64,000 nt of DNA, taken from the NCBI GenBank assembly GCA_010015675.1, contig ML976998.1, positions 548,778 to 612,777 on the forward strand. Direction: 5' to 3'. The position numbers were made by a program, and so were the translations under genes. This document shows, one piece after another, positions 32,852-44,525 of the stretch. The notes beneath the pieces are model-generated. The model was given only the letters and a program-made list of their open reading frames with translations, searched no databases and was not told the DNA's origin. The number at the start of each line of letters is the position of its first letter. The first letter of the stretch is position 1. This DNA is from Byssothecium circinans. Lineage: Eukaryota > Ascomycota > Dothideomycetes > Pleosporales > Massarinaceae.

Positions 32852-35800
32852 ATGCCGCCAGGTGCACCCGTCGCGTCAAAATGCCCGCTCCGCACGATCA
32901 AGGAGATTCAGTTCGGCCTGTTCTCGCCGGAGGAGATCAAGGCGATGAGCGTGGTCCACATCATCTACCCCGAGACCATGGACGAAGAGAAGCAACTTCC
33001 ACGCGCCCAGGGCCTCAACGATACCAAGCTGGGCACTATCGACCGCATGTACTCGTGCGCCACGTGCAAGGAAGACATCCAGACCTGTCCCGGGCACTTT
33101 GGCCACATTGAGCTCGCGGTGCCCGTCTTTCACGTTGGTGAGTCAGCCATGCGCCGCTTCTCTGCATTAGACTAACGCGAGACAGGTTTTGTTGTCAAGA
33201 TAAAGAAGCTTCTCGAGACTGTGTGCCACAACTGTGGCCTGATCCTGGCTGATTTCGTAAGTCTTCCCTATGGAAGACGGACGGGGAGTTCAAGATCACA
33301 TGAGCGCCTCGCTAACTGCAAAACCAGAACCATCCAGACTGGAAGTCGGCGGTCCGGATCAAGGACCCAAAGAAGCGTTTTGACATGATATGGCGACTCT
33401 CAAAGACCAAGAAGGACTGCGTGAACGACCCTCCCGAGGAAGATCCGAAGAAGGCTTCCAAGCTTCCCCACGGCGGTTGCGGCAATCGCCAGCCAGACAG
33501 TATCAAGAAGGAGGGTCTTAGGCTCACAGCCGTGTACAAGCCACGCAAGGACGACGACGAGGGCAAAGGCGACGAGAAGAAGCAAATCACCCCCCAGGAC
33601 GCGTTAAATGTGTTCCGCAACCTCAATGACAATACGCTAGGCCTTCTCGGACTCAACGCTGACTATGCGCGCCCGGAATGGATGGTTCTCACAGTGCTCC
33701 CTGTGCCCCCGCCGCCCGTCCGACCCAGTATCTCGGTCGACGGCACAGGTCAGGGTATGCGAGGAGAAGATGACTTGACGTACAAGCTTGGCGACATCAT
33801 CCGTGCCAATGGTCGTGTGCATGACTGCCATCGCGACGGCTCGCCTCAGCACATTTTGAACGAATTCGAGACGCTTCTGCAATATCATGTGGCTACCTAT
33901 ATGGACAACGACGCAAATGGCGTACCTCAGGCCATGCAAAAGTCCGGTCGGCCGCTCAAGACGATCCGTGGCCGTCTCAAAGGCAAGGAAGGCCGTCTCC
34001 GAGGCAATCTCATGGGCAAGCGTGTAGACTTTTCTGCGCGTACTGTCATTACCGGTGACCCCAACTTGTCGCTGGATCAAGTTGGAGTCCCGCGCTCCAT
34101 CGCCCGGACACTTACCTATCCTGAAGTGGTGACCAAGTTCAACATTAAAAAGCTCACGGATCTGGTCCGAAACGGCCCCAACGCACATCCCGGCGCCAAC
34201 TTCGTTATCAAGTCGGACGGTGTTCGACTTGACCTCAAGCACAACAAGAACCTTCATGATTTGCGATTGCAGTATGGTTGGAAGGTCGAACGTCACATCG
34301 ATGATGACGATGTTATTATTTTCAACCGTCAGCCATCTCTTCACAAGGAGTCTATGATGGGCCATCGTATCAAAGTCATGCCCTATTCTACGTTCCGCCT
34401 GAACTTGTCGGTTACTTCGCCATACAATGCCGATTTTGATGGCGACGAAATGAATCTGCACGTCCCACAGAGCGACGAGACCCGTGCTGAAGTCAAGAAT
34501 TTGTGCATGGTGCCCTTGCAGATTGTCTCGCCTCAAGGCAACAAGCCGCTCATGGGCATTGTGCAGGACACCCTTTGCGGCATCTACAAGATGTGCCACA
34601 TGGACATTTTCATGACGAGGGAGCAGATGATGCCCATCATGCTGTGGGTGCCAGGTTGGGATGGCGTTGTCCCTCCCCCCGCTATCCTCAAGCCACGCCC
34701 CCGCTGGACTGGAAAACAAATCATCAGCATGGCTCTCAAGACGGGAATCAACCTGATGCGCCCCGATGATGAGGTCGAGGATCCTTACAACGACTTCTCT
34801 GGTAAATCTCTCGTTGTTCATGACGGTGATGTTGTGCATGGCCAGCTTGCCAAATCCGCTGTTGGTGCCTCCAATGGTGGTCTCGTTCACATCATTTACA
34901 ACGAGCATGGACCCGAAGAGACTGTGACATTTTTCAACGCAGCGCAGCGAATCGTCAACTATTGGTTCCTTCACCATGGTTTCAGCATCGGCGTCGGCGA
35001 TGCTGTTCCTGACGAGAAGACTGCCAATAAAATCTTGGATTCAATCGCTAAAGCCAAGAAGGAAGTCGAGGCGCTGATAGCAAGCGCGAACAGGGACGAC
35101 ATGGAGCCTAGTCCTGGTATGAGTATCCGCAAGACATTTGAGAACAGGGCAATGAAAGCTCTAAACGAGGGTCGTGAGGGTGGTGGATCTGCTGCAAAGA
35201 AGAACCTCAAGCCTTTCAACAACGTCGTCGCGACAGTCAGCTCAGGATCAAAGGGCTCAAATGTCAATATTGCGCAGATGGTGTCACTAGTCGGGCAACA
35301 GGCCGTCGAAGGCGCGCGTATTCCGTTCGGGTTCAAATACCGCACACTTCCACATTTCACCAAAGACGATTACTCGCCAGAATCCCGAGGCTTCGTAGAG
35401 AACTCCTATCTACGTGGATTGACACCGCAAGAATTCTTCTTCCACGCAATGGCTGGTCGCGAGGGTCTCATCGATACTGCGGTCAAGACAGCAGAGACTG
35501 GTTACATTCAACGTCGTTTAGTGAAAGCTCTCGAAGATGTCATGGTCAAGTATGATGGCACTGTACGCAACTCCATGGGTGATATCGTGGAATTCGTATA
35601 CGGCGAAGACGGTCTTGCCGGAGAGAAGATCGAAAAGCAGAAGATTGACACTGTCGCCATTTCGCAGAAGAAGCTCGAGAAACGTTACAAGATGGACGTC
35701 ATGAGTAATACGCCTCCGATTCCACCGAGCCGTCTTGAGGTTGCCAATCTGATTCAGGGCGATGTAGAGGTTCAGAATCGCCTGTCCGAGGAATTTGAGC

Positions 35801-38285
35801 AGATCGAAGCGGATCGTCGATTCCTTCGCGAGCGATTGGTTGATGATAGTGCACAGTACTATCTGCCGTTGAACACACAACGTATCATCGAAGATGCCAA
35901 AGGTCGTTTTAAGATCAAGGATGGCCAACGAAGTGACTTGCATCCAGTCGATGCTATCAATCAGGTCCGCCAGCTTCTGGACGATCTCGTCGTCATCCGG
36001 GGTGACGATCCATTGACGCTCGAAGCTCAAGAGAGCGCCACGACACTTTTCAAGTGCTTGTTGCGAGCCAAGTTGTCATTCAAGCGCATGGTCATGGAGG
36101 AGTCTCTGAACAAGGTTGCCCTCGACCACATTTGCGGCCAAATCAAGGACCGCTTCCTTCGGGCTGCCGTGCCTCCTGGCGAGATGGTCGGCGTGCTTGC
36201 TGCGCAGTCGATCGGTGAACCGGCCACTCAGATGACGCTGAATACTTTCCATTTTACCGGTATTTCGTCCAAGAACGTCACACTTGGTGTACCTCGCTTG
36301 AAAGAGATTCTCAACATAGCTGCCAACATCAAAACGCCAGGTATGGTGGTTCACCAGGAGAATGTGGCCGATGCCACTATGACCAAGGCTAAGGCTCTGC
36401 GAAGCGCCGTTGAGCACACGACTCTCCGATCATTGACGCATTCCGTTGAATTGTACTATGATCCCGATATCCAGTCCACGCTCATCGAAGCTGATGCCGA
36501 CATGGTGGAATCATACTTCATCATTCCCGAAGAAAATGTCGATATCTCGTCGCAGTCTAAATGGCTTCTTCGTATTATCCTGGAACGCAAGCACCTACTC
36601 GACAAGAACATAACCATCACTGAGGTCGCTGCTAAGATCAAGCAAGAATTCCATCCCAATATTGCCATCATTTTCAGCGACGAAAATGCCGAAGAGCAGG
36701 TTTTGCGTGTGCGCTTCGTTTGGGATCATCATCTCAAGCAAGAAGATGACGAAGATGACGAGCGTGATGAGCGCTGGATGCGAAAGCTCGAGAAGCACTT
36801 GCTGGATGATGTCAGCCTTCGCGGTGTTCGCGGCATTGACCGCGCCTTTATCCGTAAGGATACCAGGCTCGTCGAATTGGACGACGGCTCCCTCCTTTTG
36901 AACAAAGAAGATACGCGCTGTGACGAATGGGTTCTAGATACCAACGGTGTGGCTTTAGCTGATGTCCTCGCAATTGAAGGCGTGAACACGAGGAGCACGT
37001 ATTCTAACTCTTTTATCGAAGTCCTGGCTGTTCTCGGCATTGAGGCTGCACGTCAATGCCTGCTGCGCGAGCTATTCGCAGTCCTCTCGTTCGATGGTTC
37101 ATACGTCAATCATCGACACATGGCTATCCTCATCGATATCATGTGTCAGCGTGGTCTGCTCATGGCCATTACTCGTCACGGAATCAACCGCAACGACACG
37201 GGTGCGCTGATGCGTTGTTCTTTCGAGGAGACGGTGGAGATCTTGCTTGAAGCTGCGGGCTTCGGTGAGCTTGACGACTGCCGTGGGGTTTCCGAAAACA
37301 TCATGCTTGGTCAACTGGCACCCATGGGCACCGGAGAATTCGAAGTCATCATGGACGGTGCTATGCTTCTGACCATGGTTGAGGACAACTCGCAGCACCG
37401 CCCTGCTGTTGCTGCTGCCGGCGGCTTTTACGACAACGGTGCAGCAACCCCTTACGATCAGGGCTCTCCGACCTATGAACCCGACTTGAGCGGTCCGTCT
37501 TACGGTGATGCAGCGTTCTCACCTCTTGCAGTACCAGGTGCCAGCGGAGGAGCTAGCGTATGGGGCTCCAGCGGCGGCTATGGCGACGGTGCTTTCAGTC
37601 CAGGTCACAATGCCACCAGTCCAGGCTACATGGGAGCACAGAGTCCGTTCAGTGGAACAAGCCCTACTTCGCCTGGTTATGCACCAGCCTCGCCTGGCTA
37701 TTCACCGACATCGCCGGGCTTTGGCCCTGCATCGCCAGGCTACAGCATTACAAGCCCAAACTACTCGCCCACATCGCCTGGCTATTCACCCACGTCACCG
37801 GCATATGGGTCCCCTACTTCTCCTGGTTACTCTCCAACGTCACCTAACTACTCGCCGACGTCGCCTTCGTACTCGCCCACTTCCCCAGGCTACAGTCCAA
37901 CGTCGCCTATGCACACTGGTGCCCGTGGAGCCACATCGCCGCACTACAGCCCGACGTCCCCTGCGTATAGTCCAACGTCACCAATGTACAGCCCGACCAG
38001 CCCGCAGTTTGGTGCAAACAGCGATAGGCGTTCTCCCGCCTCACCCGCATCGCCCAGCTATAGCCCGACCAGCCCACTCTATAGCCCGACGTCTCCGGCA
38101 GGAAACGCCTACTCGCCTACCTCTCCAAAGTTCTCCCCCACATCTCCAGGCCCTGCGTCTTACTCAGCGACGTCTCCCAAGTGGTCGCCGAGCTCGCCCA
38201 AATTCTCTCCTACGTAAGTTTGATCACAGCTGTACGCTCCCTTCCGTCGAATTTATACTAATGATATTTCAGATCACCCAAGTAG
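32852..38285 (+). CDS. RPB1: RNA polymerase II largest subunit Rpb1
   Basis: Exons 32852-33137, 33186-33256, 33328-38213 and 38273-38285, in phase, 1,751 aa. The N-terminal zinc region has [20 protein letters not shown] and CHNCG. The catalytic metal motif [11 protein letters not shown] is intact. The trigger-loop/bridge-helix region ([16 protein letters not shown]) is conserved. The C-terminal domain starts around position 37630. It has 13 exact YSPTSP hexamers plus diverged repeats and interruptions (for example at MHTGARGA and QFGANSDRR), fewer and less regular than in yeast. The last exon is only 13 nt and supplies the end of the terminal SPK tripeptide. The protein carries out mRNA synthesis in the nucleus, and its C-terminal domain recruits capping, splicing and Set1/COMPASS factors, the last including the product of the divergent SWD1. 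Confidence 0.98.
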
Positions 38286-39907
38286 AGTGCATAGACGTGC
38301 CAAACACATGTGGAAATCATCATATGTAAGCAGGTTCTTACCTTGCTTTTGTACAAAAGTCATGTTTGCTTTCTTTCTCAAACACTGAAGGCTGACTTTT
38401 CTTTGGCTCACGGTAGCTCGGAACAAGAAAAAAATGTCACTTCCTAACGTCCATGGTCGGTCAATCGGCGAATCGGTAGTACTGCGTGCCAGACGTACCT
38501 TTGATTAGGCCCACGTTTCCAACCGGCATTCCCTTCTCGTCCGATACCGCCCTCTTTTAATGTTTGGTTCTCTATTTGCGGTCCTCCTTTGCGATATCTT
38601 TGTACAACACCATCCACTGCCGCCGTCAATCTTTGGAAACGACGAACCGAGCTGAGAGGTGCCTTGACGGTACCACCAAAACACACCCCACCCTTGCCCG
38701 GTTTTTTCACCCGCACTACAACAACATCTTTCTAATGGGGTCCACGGCGCTTTTCCTGGGGCGGGGGCATTTTCGACAATGCTTCTTGATTGAATTGAAT
38801 ACACTTTACTTTACGCTTTCGACGAGAAAGAGAGGGGGGGGGGAGACACTACTACTACTCCAACCTCTTTCTCGTATCTCCTTTTTTCCTTCCATGCACA
38901 AAAATCTTTTTGCGAGGCGTTCCGGGCATGCATGGGTCATATGTTCGGACGGGTTCACGGAGTTTGCTTTTCAATTTCCATCTGCTCCCCTGTCTCCAAT
39001 TTCCATCTTTCTTCCTTTGCAATGTGTCTTAGATGAGTCAATCTGTACTTTGTCAATTGATTGGGGGTGAGACCTGCTAAATTGATATGCGTGCGCGCGT
39101 CTTGGGAGGAATGTATCGGGGTATAGAGGCGAGGGATTCTCAGTCAGCTAGGGTAGTTCAGGGAGTGCAAAGGAGTGGGGGTTATTAGATTCATGCCCAG
39201 TTCTGCGTAGTATGCACGCGCTGCTGGTGAGAGAAAAGCTGGATGGAGGAGTGCGCGGGGAGAATGAGAGGAGTGTGAGATCAGATAATTTTTTGAAATT
39301 GACAGTTTTGTCGCAACTTTGAGTGCCTTTGCTTTAGTGAGCCATGACTGATGCGCATCGTGTATTCTGTAAGACGTGCAAAGTCGACCCATATACAAGT
39401 ATAGTACAAGACTACACCCTTCCTATAGATTGGACCAAGGTGAACTCATCTCAACCACATCACGCAGCCTGAGTAACACGGTAAAAACCAAGCCAGCAAA
39501 CAAGCTGGCGAGAACAAATCGTTTCAGTAATTTCAATCGCCTCCCAATGGTATCATATCTACACATGTCTGCCAAAATCGAAAAAAGATAGTCATCCTAT
39601 GGCATTCCCGTTCGTACAAAGCAAAAACATAAAGACGAGACAAAACACCGAGGGGACATTCCACAGTCTAACCCAACGCCTAAACCAATGCTATTGATAT
39701 CAAATAACCAAGAAGGATGACAACACAGGGCCGTGAACCAAGGTTACACTTAGTGTACATATATCATATACGCCGTCGCTATGCAAATGTTGACTGTAGG
39801 CTGAGTGCAGTCTGGAGTCCTGACCGGCAACCGAAGTTGCCAATGCAAAGAAAGCGCGTGAGGTCGCTTAGGAAGGCTGCGCGAGTGCAGGAGTGCACCA
39901 TGTTTGT
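38286..39907. other. 1.6-kb convergent 3' region
   Basis: Lies between the 3' ends of RPB1 (+) and GCN5 (-). It contains a G9-10 homopolymer run near 38833 and several short ORFs without coding character; it is probably long 3' UTRs. No RNA gene was recognised. Confidence 0.45.
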
Positions 39908-41520
39908 TCATTTGCCAGTAAACTCGGATTCAAGATGCTACGGCAACATGTCAGTTCAGAACAGACCAAGAAAAAAGCAATGCATCAGCCAATAAGAATT
40001 AAAGGAAGTCCACACTTACAGTCCACTCGGGGATCTCACGGATCTTACTCCACATATACTTTTCCAACCGATTCGCCGCCTTCGCATACGGCGTGGTCTC
40101 ATTATTGTACTTGCGACAGTTGTCAAAAATAAGCTTCGCATCGCGGCAGAAGTCCTCAGGGGTAGGGTAGAGATCCTTCTCATGCTTTTCTTCCATGGTA
40201 GCGAAGTCCATGGGTTCCTTGATGACGTCGTAGTAGTCCTGGACCTCGTCTTTGTTGACGGGTTGCTGGAACGGCCAGGCATTGCTGTTGTTCTGGAGGT
40301 CGTTGAGGAGGTGGAGAAGGGCGTTGTAGTTGGGGCCGTGGCGCGGGGCGCGGGCCAGTTCGTCCATGGCGGAGGACCAGCCCGAGGCCTTGATTGCCGG
40401 GATGGTCATGGGGTCGATGGTTGAAAGTCCGGTCTTCCATTGCGCGGGGGGAGGGTGGACTTCGAAGCTTTTGCTCACGGAGCGGATCTTGGCGTTGACG
40501 CACTCTTTCTGCTTGAGCAGCATGCGGCCGCTTTCTAGGTAGCGGATCTTGGGCACCATGCTGCATTGCATGATGGTGCCGCCTTCGTAGTCTTTTATGT
40601 AGCCCATCCAGCGCGACTTCTCGAGTGTGATTTCCTTGGTGAAACCTTGCTTTTTGAAGTAGCCGATCGCGTAGTTGTCGGCGTAGGTGAGAAAGTGCAT
40701 GACGTCCGAAGTGGCTTTGACGTAGTCTTTGAGATGCGACATGAGGTGGGCGCCGTAGCCTTTGACTTGCTGGTCCGAGGAGATGGCGCAGAAGACGATT
40801 TCGGCGAATTGGCGGCCGTGGAAGGGGCGGTATGTGATGCCGCTGCAGATGGTCAGTATAAGCATCAAGAGGGGAAGAGGATGTAGTACCCAACGACCTC
40901 CAGCGGCTTCTTCACAATGGCAATACTCAGATGGGTCCGGTCATACACCAGGCGGGCAATATAGTCCTTGGGCATCTTAGGCAACTGTTTCTGAAATATA
41001 CATTTCAGGCCAGTAAGGACGATGGTGCTCTCGCGCTCATTGTCGTTGTTGACGACGCGGAACTCAATCTCGCCATTGCGCTCCTCGATGACGGCGGGCT
41101 TCTCGGGGAAGGGGATCAGCTTCTTGGGAGGGGGCACGCCGGTGCCGTCGGAGGGCGCCTCGCTGGACTGCTTAGGCCGCTTGGAGGGAGAGGGGGGTTC
41201 GGGAGGTGCGGTTGCTTTGCGCTTTGCTGGGTCGGCGCGGAGCCGGTTGGTTAGCTGGAGCAGAGGGATGTCGGGGGAGGACGATTTGGTTGATGAGGAG
41301 AAGGGGACAGCTTTTCGGGATGGGGGACGGATGGAGATTTTTAGGGGAGGCTCAGGCTCGGGAGAGGTTGAATAGCCCAGAGTGTCGCGTAGACTGTGGA
41401 GAGAGTCGCGGCGGGAGTCCATCTGGTGGTTGATAGGGACTGCGGGGCAAAACTGGCCCGTGGAGAGGCTTTCGGAGTATATAAAATGAACTTACCTTCA
41501 TCGCCGGATGGTTGAGCCAT
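39908..41520 (-). CDS. GCN5: Histone acetyltransferase Gcn5 (SAGA/ADA)
   Basis: The start exon encodes MAQPSGDE (ATG at 41520), joined by a GTAAGT...CGCAG intron to [17 protein letters not shown] second intron near 40836-40886 restores VVGGITYRPF, and a last intron (39938-40019) gives the family ending EWTHLE plus ESEFTGK. The GNAT domain shows [23 protein letters not shown], containing the catalytic Glu and the acetyl-CoA loop QVKGYG. The C-terminal bromodomain has [17 protein letters not shown] and CRKYNN. The N-terminus is basic and Pro/Ser-rich. The enzyme acetylates histone H3 as part of SAGA/ADA. It is head-to-head with OST5, 199 bp apart. Confidence 0.96.
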
Positions 41521-41719
41521 CGTCTTGTCTTGCTGACTGCTGCCTTGCGGCCCTTTGCTGCTGCTGTTCTGTTGCTCTCGGTCGTGCTTGCGACTGTGAA
41601 CTTTATGGGAAGCATGCGGAACCCAAGCACGGACCAGCCGCAATCGATTAAGAGTTGCCAAAGTAGCAACGTAGGCTCTTCACAACCTCAACACAGGCCG
41701 CCATTGCACCCTCAGCTCC
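41521..41719. promoter_or_regulatory. 199-bp divergent GCN5/OST5 promoter
   Basis: Only 199 bp separate the two start codons, so regulatory sequence must be shared. No TATA box was noticed. Confidence 0.6.
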
Positions 41720-42114
41720 ATGTCGAATCCGCTGCTTGACGTCTGGGAGGCTTCCGCTGCCTCTCCCTATCACCCGGCTATCTCAAAGGATTGGGAATTC
41801 TTCGTTGCCTCCTCCCTGCTGGTATTCTGTAAGTGTCTCGCTAGAGCTTCACGCGCCGCGCATGCTAACATACTGCAGCTCTTGTCCTTGCCGGCGTCTT
41901 CAGTCTGAGTATGCGCAAGCCATTGAAAACGCGAAATGAGCACGCGACTAACTCCACCAGACCGATCCATCGTCACCCTCCCGCTGCTCGGTATCCCCGC
42001 CTCAATAGCATTCGGGTACGTGGCCCTTCAAGCTCCTCCGCAAAGATGCACCCTGACATTCTATCCAGCTTCGGCTCAGTCCTCATGATCTGCGCCGTTG
42101 GCGTCTACGTCTAA
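41720..42114 (+). CDS. OST5: Oligosaccharyltransferase subunit Ost5 (TMEM258 family)
   Basis: Four exons (41720-41828, 41879-41908, 41961-42015, 42069-42114) give 79 aa, the same length as animal TMEM258. Two hydrophobic helices are present (FVASSLLVFSLVLAGVF and FGFGSVLMICAVGVYV), and the protein ends in the family's GVYV. Each intron has a standard donor and acceptor, and the phases close exactly at the stop. Ost5 is a small membrane subunit of the oligosaccharyltransferase complex in the ER, responsible for N-glycosylation. Unspliced ORFs here are misleading because the exons are only 30-109 nt. Confidence 0.88.
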
Positions 42115-42273
42115 CTTTCCTTCATCTCCCTTCAGCCGGCGTTCGGAACCCATCTGTAGTCTACTCGGAATGAAATAGAAGCTCTCGGCTTCGCGATACC
42201 ACATCTACTCCCCATCTATACCTACCTACTTACCTCATCTCCATCGATTTCCACACTACAAACAAAAAAATAC

Positions 42274-42332
42274 CAGCCATCATCCAGCCATCATCCAGCC
42301 ATCATCCAGCCATCATCCAGCCATCATCCAAC
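42274..42332 (+). repeat. 11-bp minisatellite in the RAD1 leader
   Basis: Five copies of an 11-bp unit (CATCATCCAGC) end just before the ATG at 42339, so they lie in the 5' UTR or core promoter. Confidence 0.8.
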
Positions 42333-42338
42333 CATACC

Positions 42339-43527
42339 ATGGACGACGAAGACGAACTCCCCACCCTCACAGCTGTCTCCAGCTCCGCCCGCCAACTCTA
42401 CCTCCTCCTTCGCTGCATCAATTTCGCAGACAAAGCACACGTTCAAATCAGCGAGGAGGGCCTTAAATTCTCCGTCGATGAGGCCAGTGTCATGGAAGGT
42501 ACATTTTTACTCTTCCACCTCACTCCCAATCACCCAGCTGATTCTCCCTCCAGGCTCCGCCTTCCTCGCCAAAGACCTCTTTACAACCTACACCTTCCGC
42601 GCCCCACCCGAACCCTCCCCCCATCCCCAAGACTCCGACGACGAAAACGCCCAGGACCCCGCCGCCACCCTCCCAACCTTCCAAATATCACTCCCCTCCC
42701 TCCTCGAAACCCTCCAAATTTTCGGTCTCACCGACCCAGCCCCCTCCTCCCGCCCACCATGGTCCCGCGCCGAAGCAACCTCAACCGCCTTCTCCAACAA
42801 CGTCCTCGGCATGAACAACCTCTGCCGTATCCTATACACATCTCTCGGTGGTCCGCTCAGCATCATCCTTACCGAGTCCACAATCCGTACAAGCTGCGAC
42901 CTGACGTGCTACGAAGCGGCGTTTAACGAAGAGATACCGTTTGACAGGGATTACCTGGCGCTCAAGACGATTATGCGGGGAGGGTGGTTAGGCGACGCGG
43001 TGCAAGAATTAAGTTCCACGAGCCCCGAGAAACTGACGCTGTGGGCCAGGATGAAGGCCAGGAAACCTTACTTCGCCCTCTCTTCATCAGGCACCCTGGG
43101 ATCCGCCCGCGTGGAATTCAACGACAACAATAACAATAATAACAACTCTCGTCCCTCGGTCCATACGAACCCCTCCGACACAGCCGCAGACCCTTCGCAA
43201 CCGCCAACGTCCCTCCTCGAAACCTTTCTTCTGCGCACTTCCTCGCCGCTCAAAGCCTCGTACAAATTCAGCCTTATCCAACGCGCGACCCGCGCCATGA
43301 GCGCGGCGAGTAAAGTCAGTATACGTGTTGATGAGCAGGGTGTGCTGAGTCTGCAGTTTATGATTGAGGTGGAGGGAGGTGGTGGGAAGGTTAGCTTTAT
43401 TGACTTTCGGTTTGTGCCGTTGGTGGAGGATGAGGATGAGGATGATGAGGAGGGAGATGGTGAGGGGGATGTGGATGTGGATGTGGAGGGGCGGAGTGGG
43501 AGTGATGATGATGGGGCAGAGGGATAG
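42339..43527 (+). CDS. RAD1: DNA damage checkpoint clamp subunit Rad1 (9-1-1 complex)
   Basis: Exons 42339-42498 and 42554-43527, in phase, 377 aa. The N-terminus has the Rad1/Rec1 pattern LYLLLRCINFADKAHVQISEEGLKFSVDEASVMEGSAFL. Later blocks are CDLTCYEAAFNEEIPFD and the C-terminal VSIRVDEQGVLSLQFMIEVEGG...SFIDFRFVPL. A poly-Asn stretch (NDNNNNNNN) and a long acidic tail (VEDEDEDDEEGDGEG) are lineage features. Rad1 forms the PCNA-like 9-1-1 ring with Rad9 and Hus1 and activates the checkpoint kinase at damaged DNA. This is the fission-yeast/human Rad1, not the budding-yeast nuclease of the same name. Confidence 0.93.
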
Positions 43528-44525
43528 TGGGGATGATGAGATGGAGGCGTAATTTTTTCGGGTCAAGGGTGGGTCGGATTAGGCGTATTCAATACTAACC
43601 TGATGCATCCATCACAAGATATCGAAGTGAAGAAAACTGTTCACACTTCCAAATCACACATGCATATATGTCTACACCCAGGGCACTCCAACAATGTCCC
43701 AGCGAGCAAACGCCGATGTTTTCACTGTGCATTGATTTGTCTGTCTGTCTGTCCACTGACTGCATAGCCATTCCGTTTTCCTCCGTTCCTTTTCATCCCA
43801 TTCCCATCGCACTCTGCTCTAGGCTCCAGACATATTCAGGGGTGAGGATGAGGAAAAAGGAGGGAAAGAAAAAAAGAAGGCACTAACGTACACACGCCAT
43901 CTAATCTTTTCGCCTGCAGGCATATCAGCCCACCCACCGCAAAGCAAACGATCCAGCAGGTACTCCTGCTCCTTACCCTCCGCGCCATGTTCTACTCTGC
44001 CGTTGGTTGGCCATCGCCATGTTTTCAATTTTTACTCCTCCCGATTCATGAGATGAAGGGAAAGAAAAGATAAAAGCCGCCCCAGAACTGATGGAGCCAT
44101 GATCAAGAAAGCCATCCCATACGCCGTGACGTGGTATTGTTTGAGAAGGGAGGTATTCCATCTGCGCTAAGAAAAAAGGGAAGACAAAAAGAGAGAGAAA
44201 GACAATCATCGCCATATTCTTATCCGCAAACGCCGGTTACGGTGATGTGAAAGAAAGAGAGAGAAAAACCCGTCATGTATCATTTTGCGTGAAGGAGGTG
44301 TATTGGGACCGAGAACGAGGCATGTTTCCGAAAGATAGCCTTCCCGGGATAGTAGAGCCCGGGATTGAGATGAAAAAGACTAAAGATGCCATCGATAGCC
44401 GACCAGGAGCGCTGTTCAAGCGAGCGTCAGGCGTGATATCCAAGATTGGTACGCGCGTCGATTGGCAGCCGCCGGGTCCACGATGGGATAAGAAAGGAAT
44501 GTAAAGTACAGTTGATGATTGACCT
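43528..44525. other. 1-kb convergent 3' region
   Basis: Between the 3' ends of RAD1 and TOA1. No supported gene. A CCGCAAACG-CCGG sequence near 44224 resembles the kinase promoter motif but has one extra base, and it is not upstream of a gene. Confidence 0.4.

Noticed and set aside
33637..34977. 446-codon ORF antisense to RPB1
   Set aside because: It lies wholly opposite a conserved, strongly coding exon. Its composition (His/Val/Asn-rich) is what reverse reading of GC3-biased codons gives, and it matches no family.
38818..39070. Coding gene in the RPB1-GCN5 interval
   Set aside because: The ORF at 38564-39070 crosses a G homopolymer and has Phe/Ser-rich composition typical of translated UTR; no splice pattern or family match.
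42339..42926. 195-codon ORF over the RAD1 start
   Set aside because: It shares the RAD1 ATG but reads through the first intron and then in the wrong frame, giving Arg/Pro-rich low-complexity sequence.
43819..44230. Fourth copy of the kinase promoter motif near 44224
   Set aside because: The sequence is CCGCAAACGCCGG, with an extra base in the spacer, and it lies between two convergent 3' ends rather than upstream of a gene.
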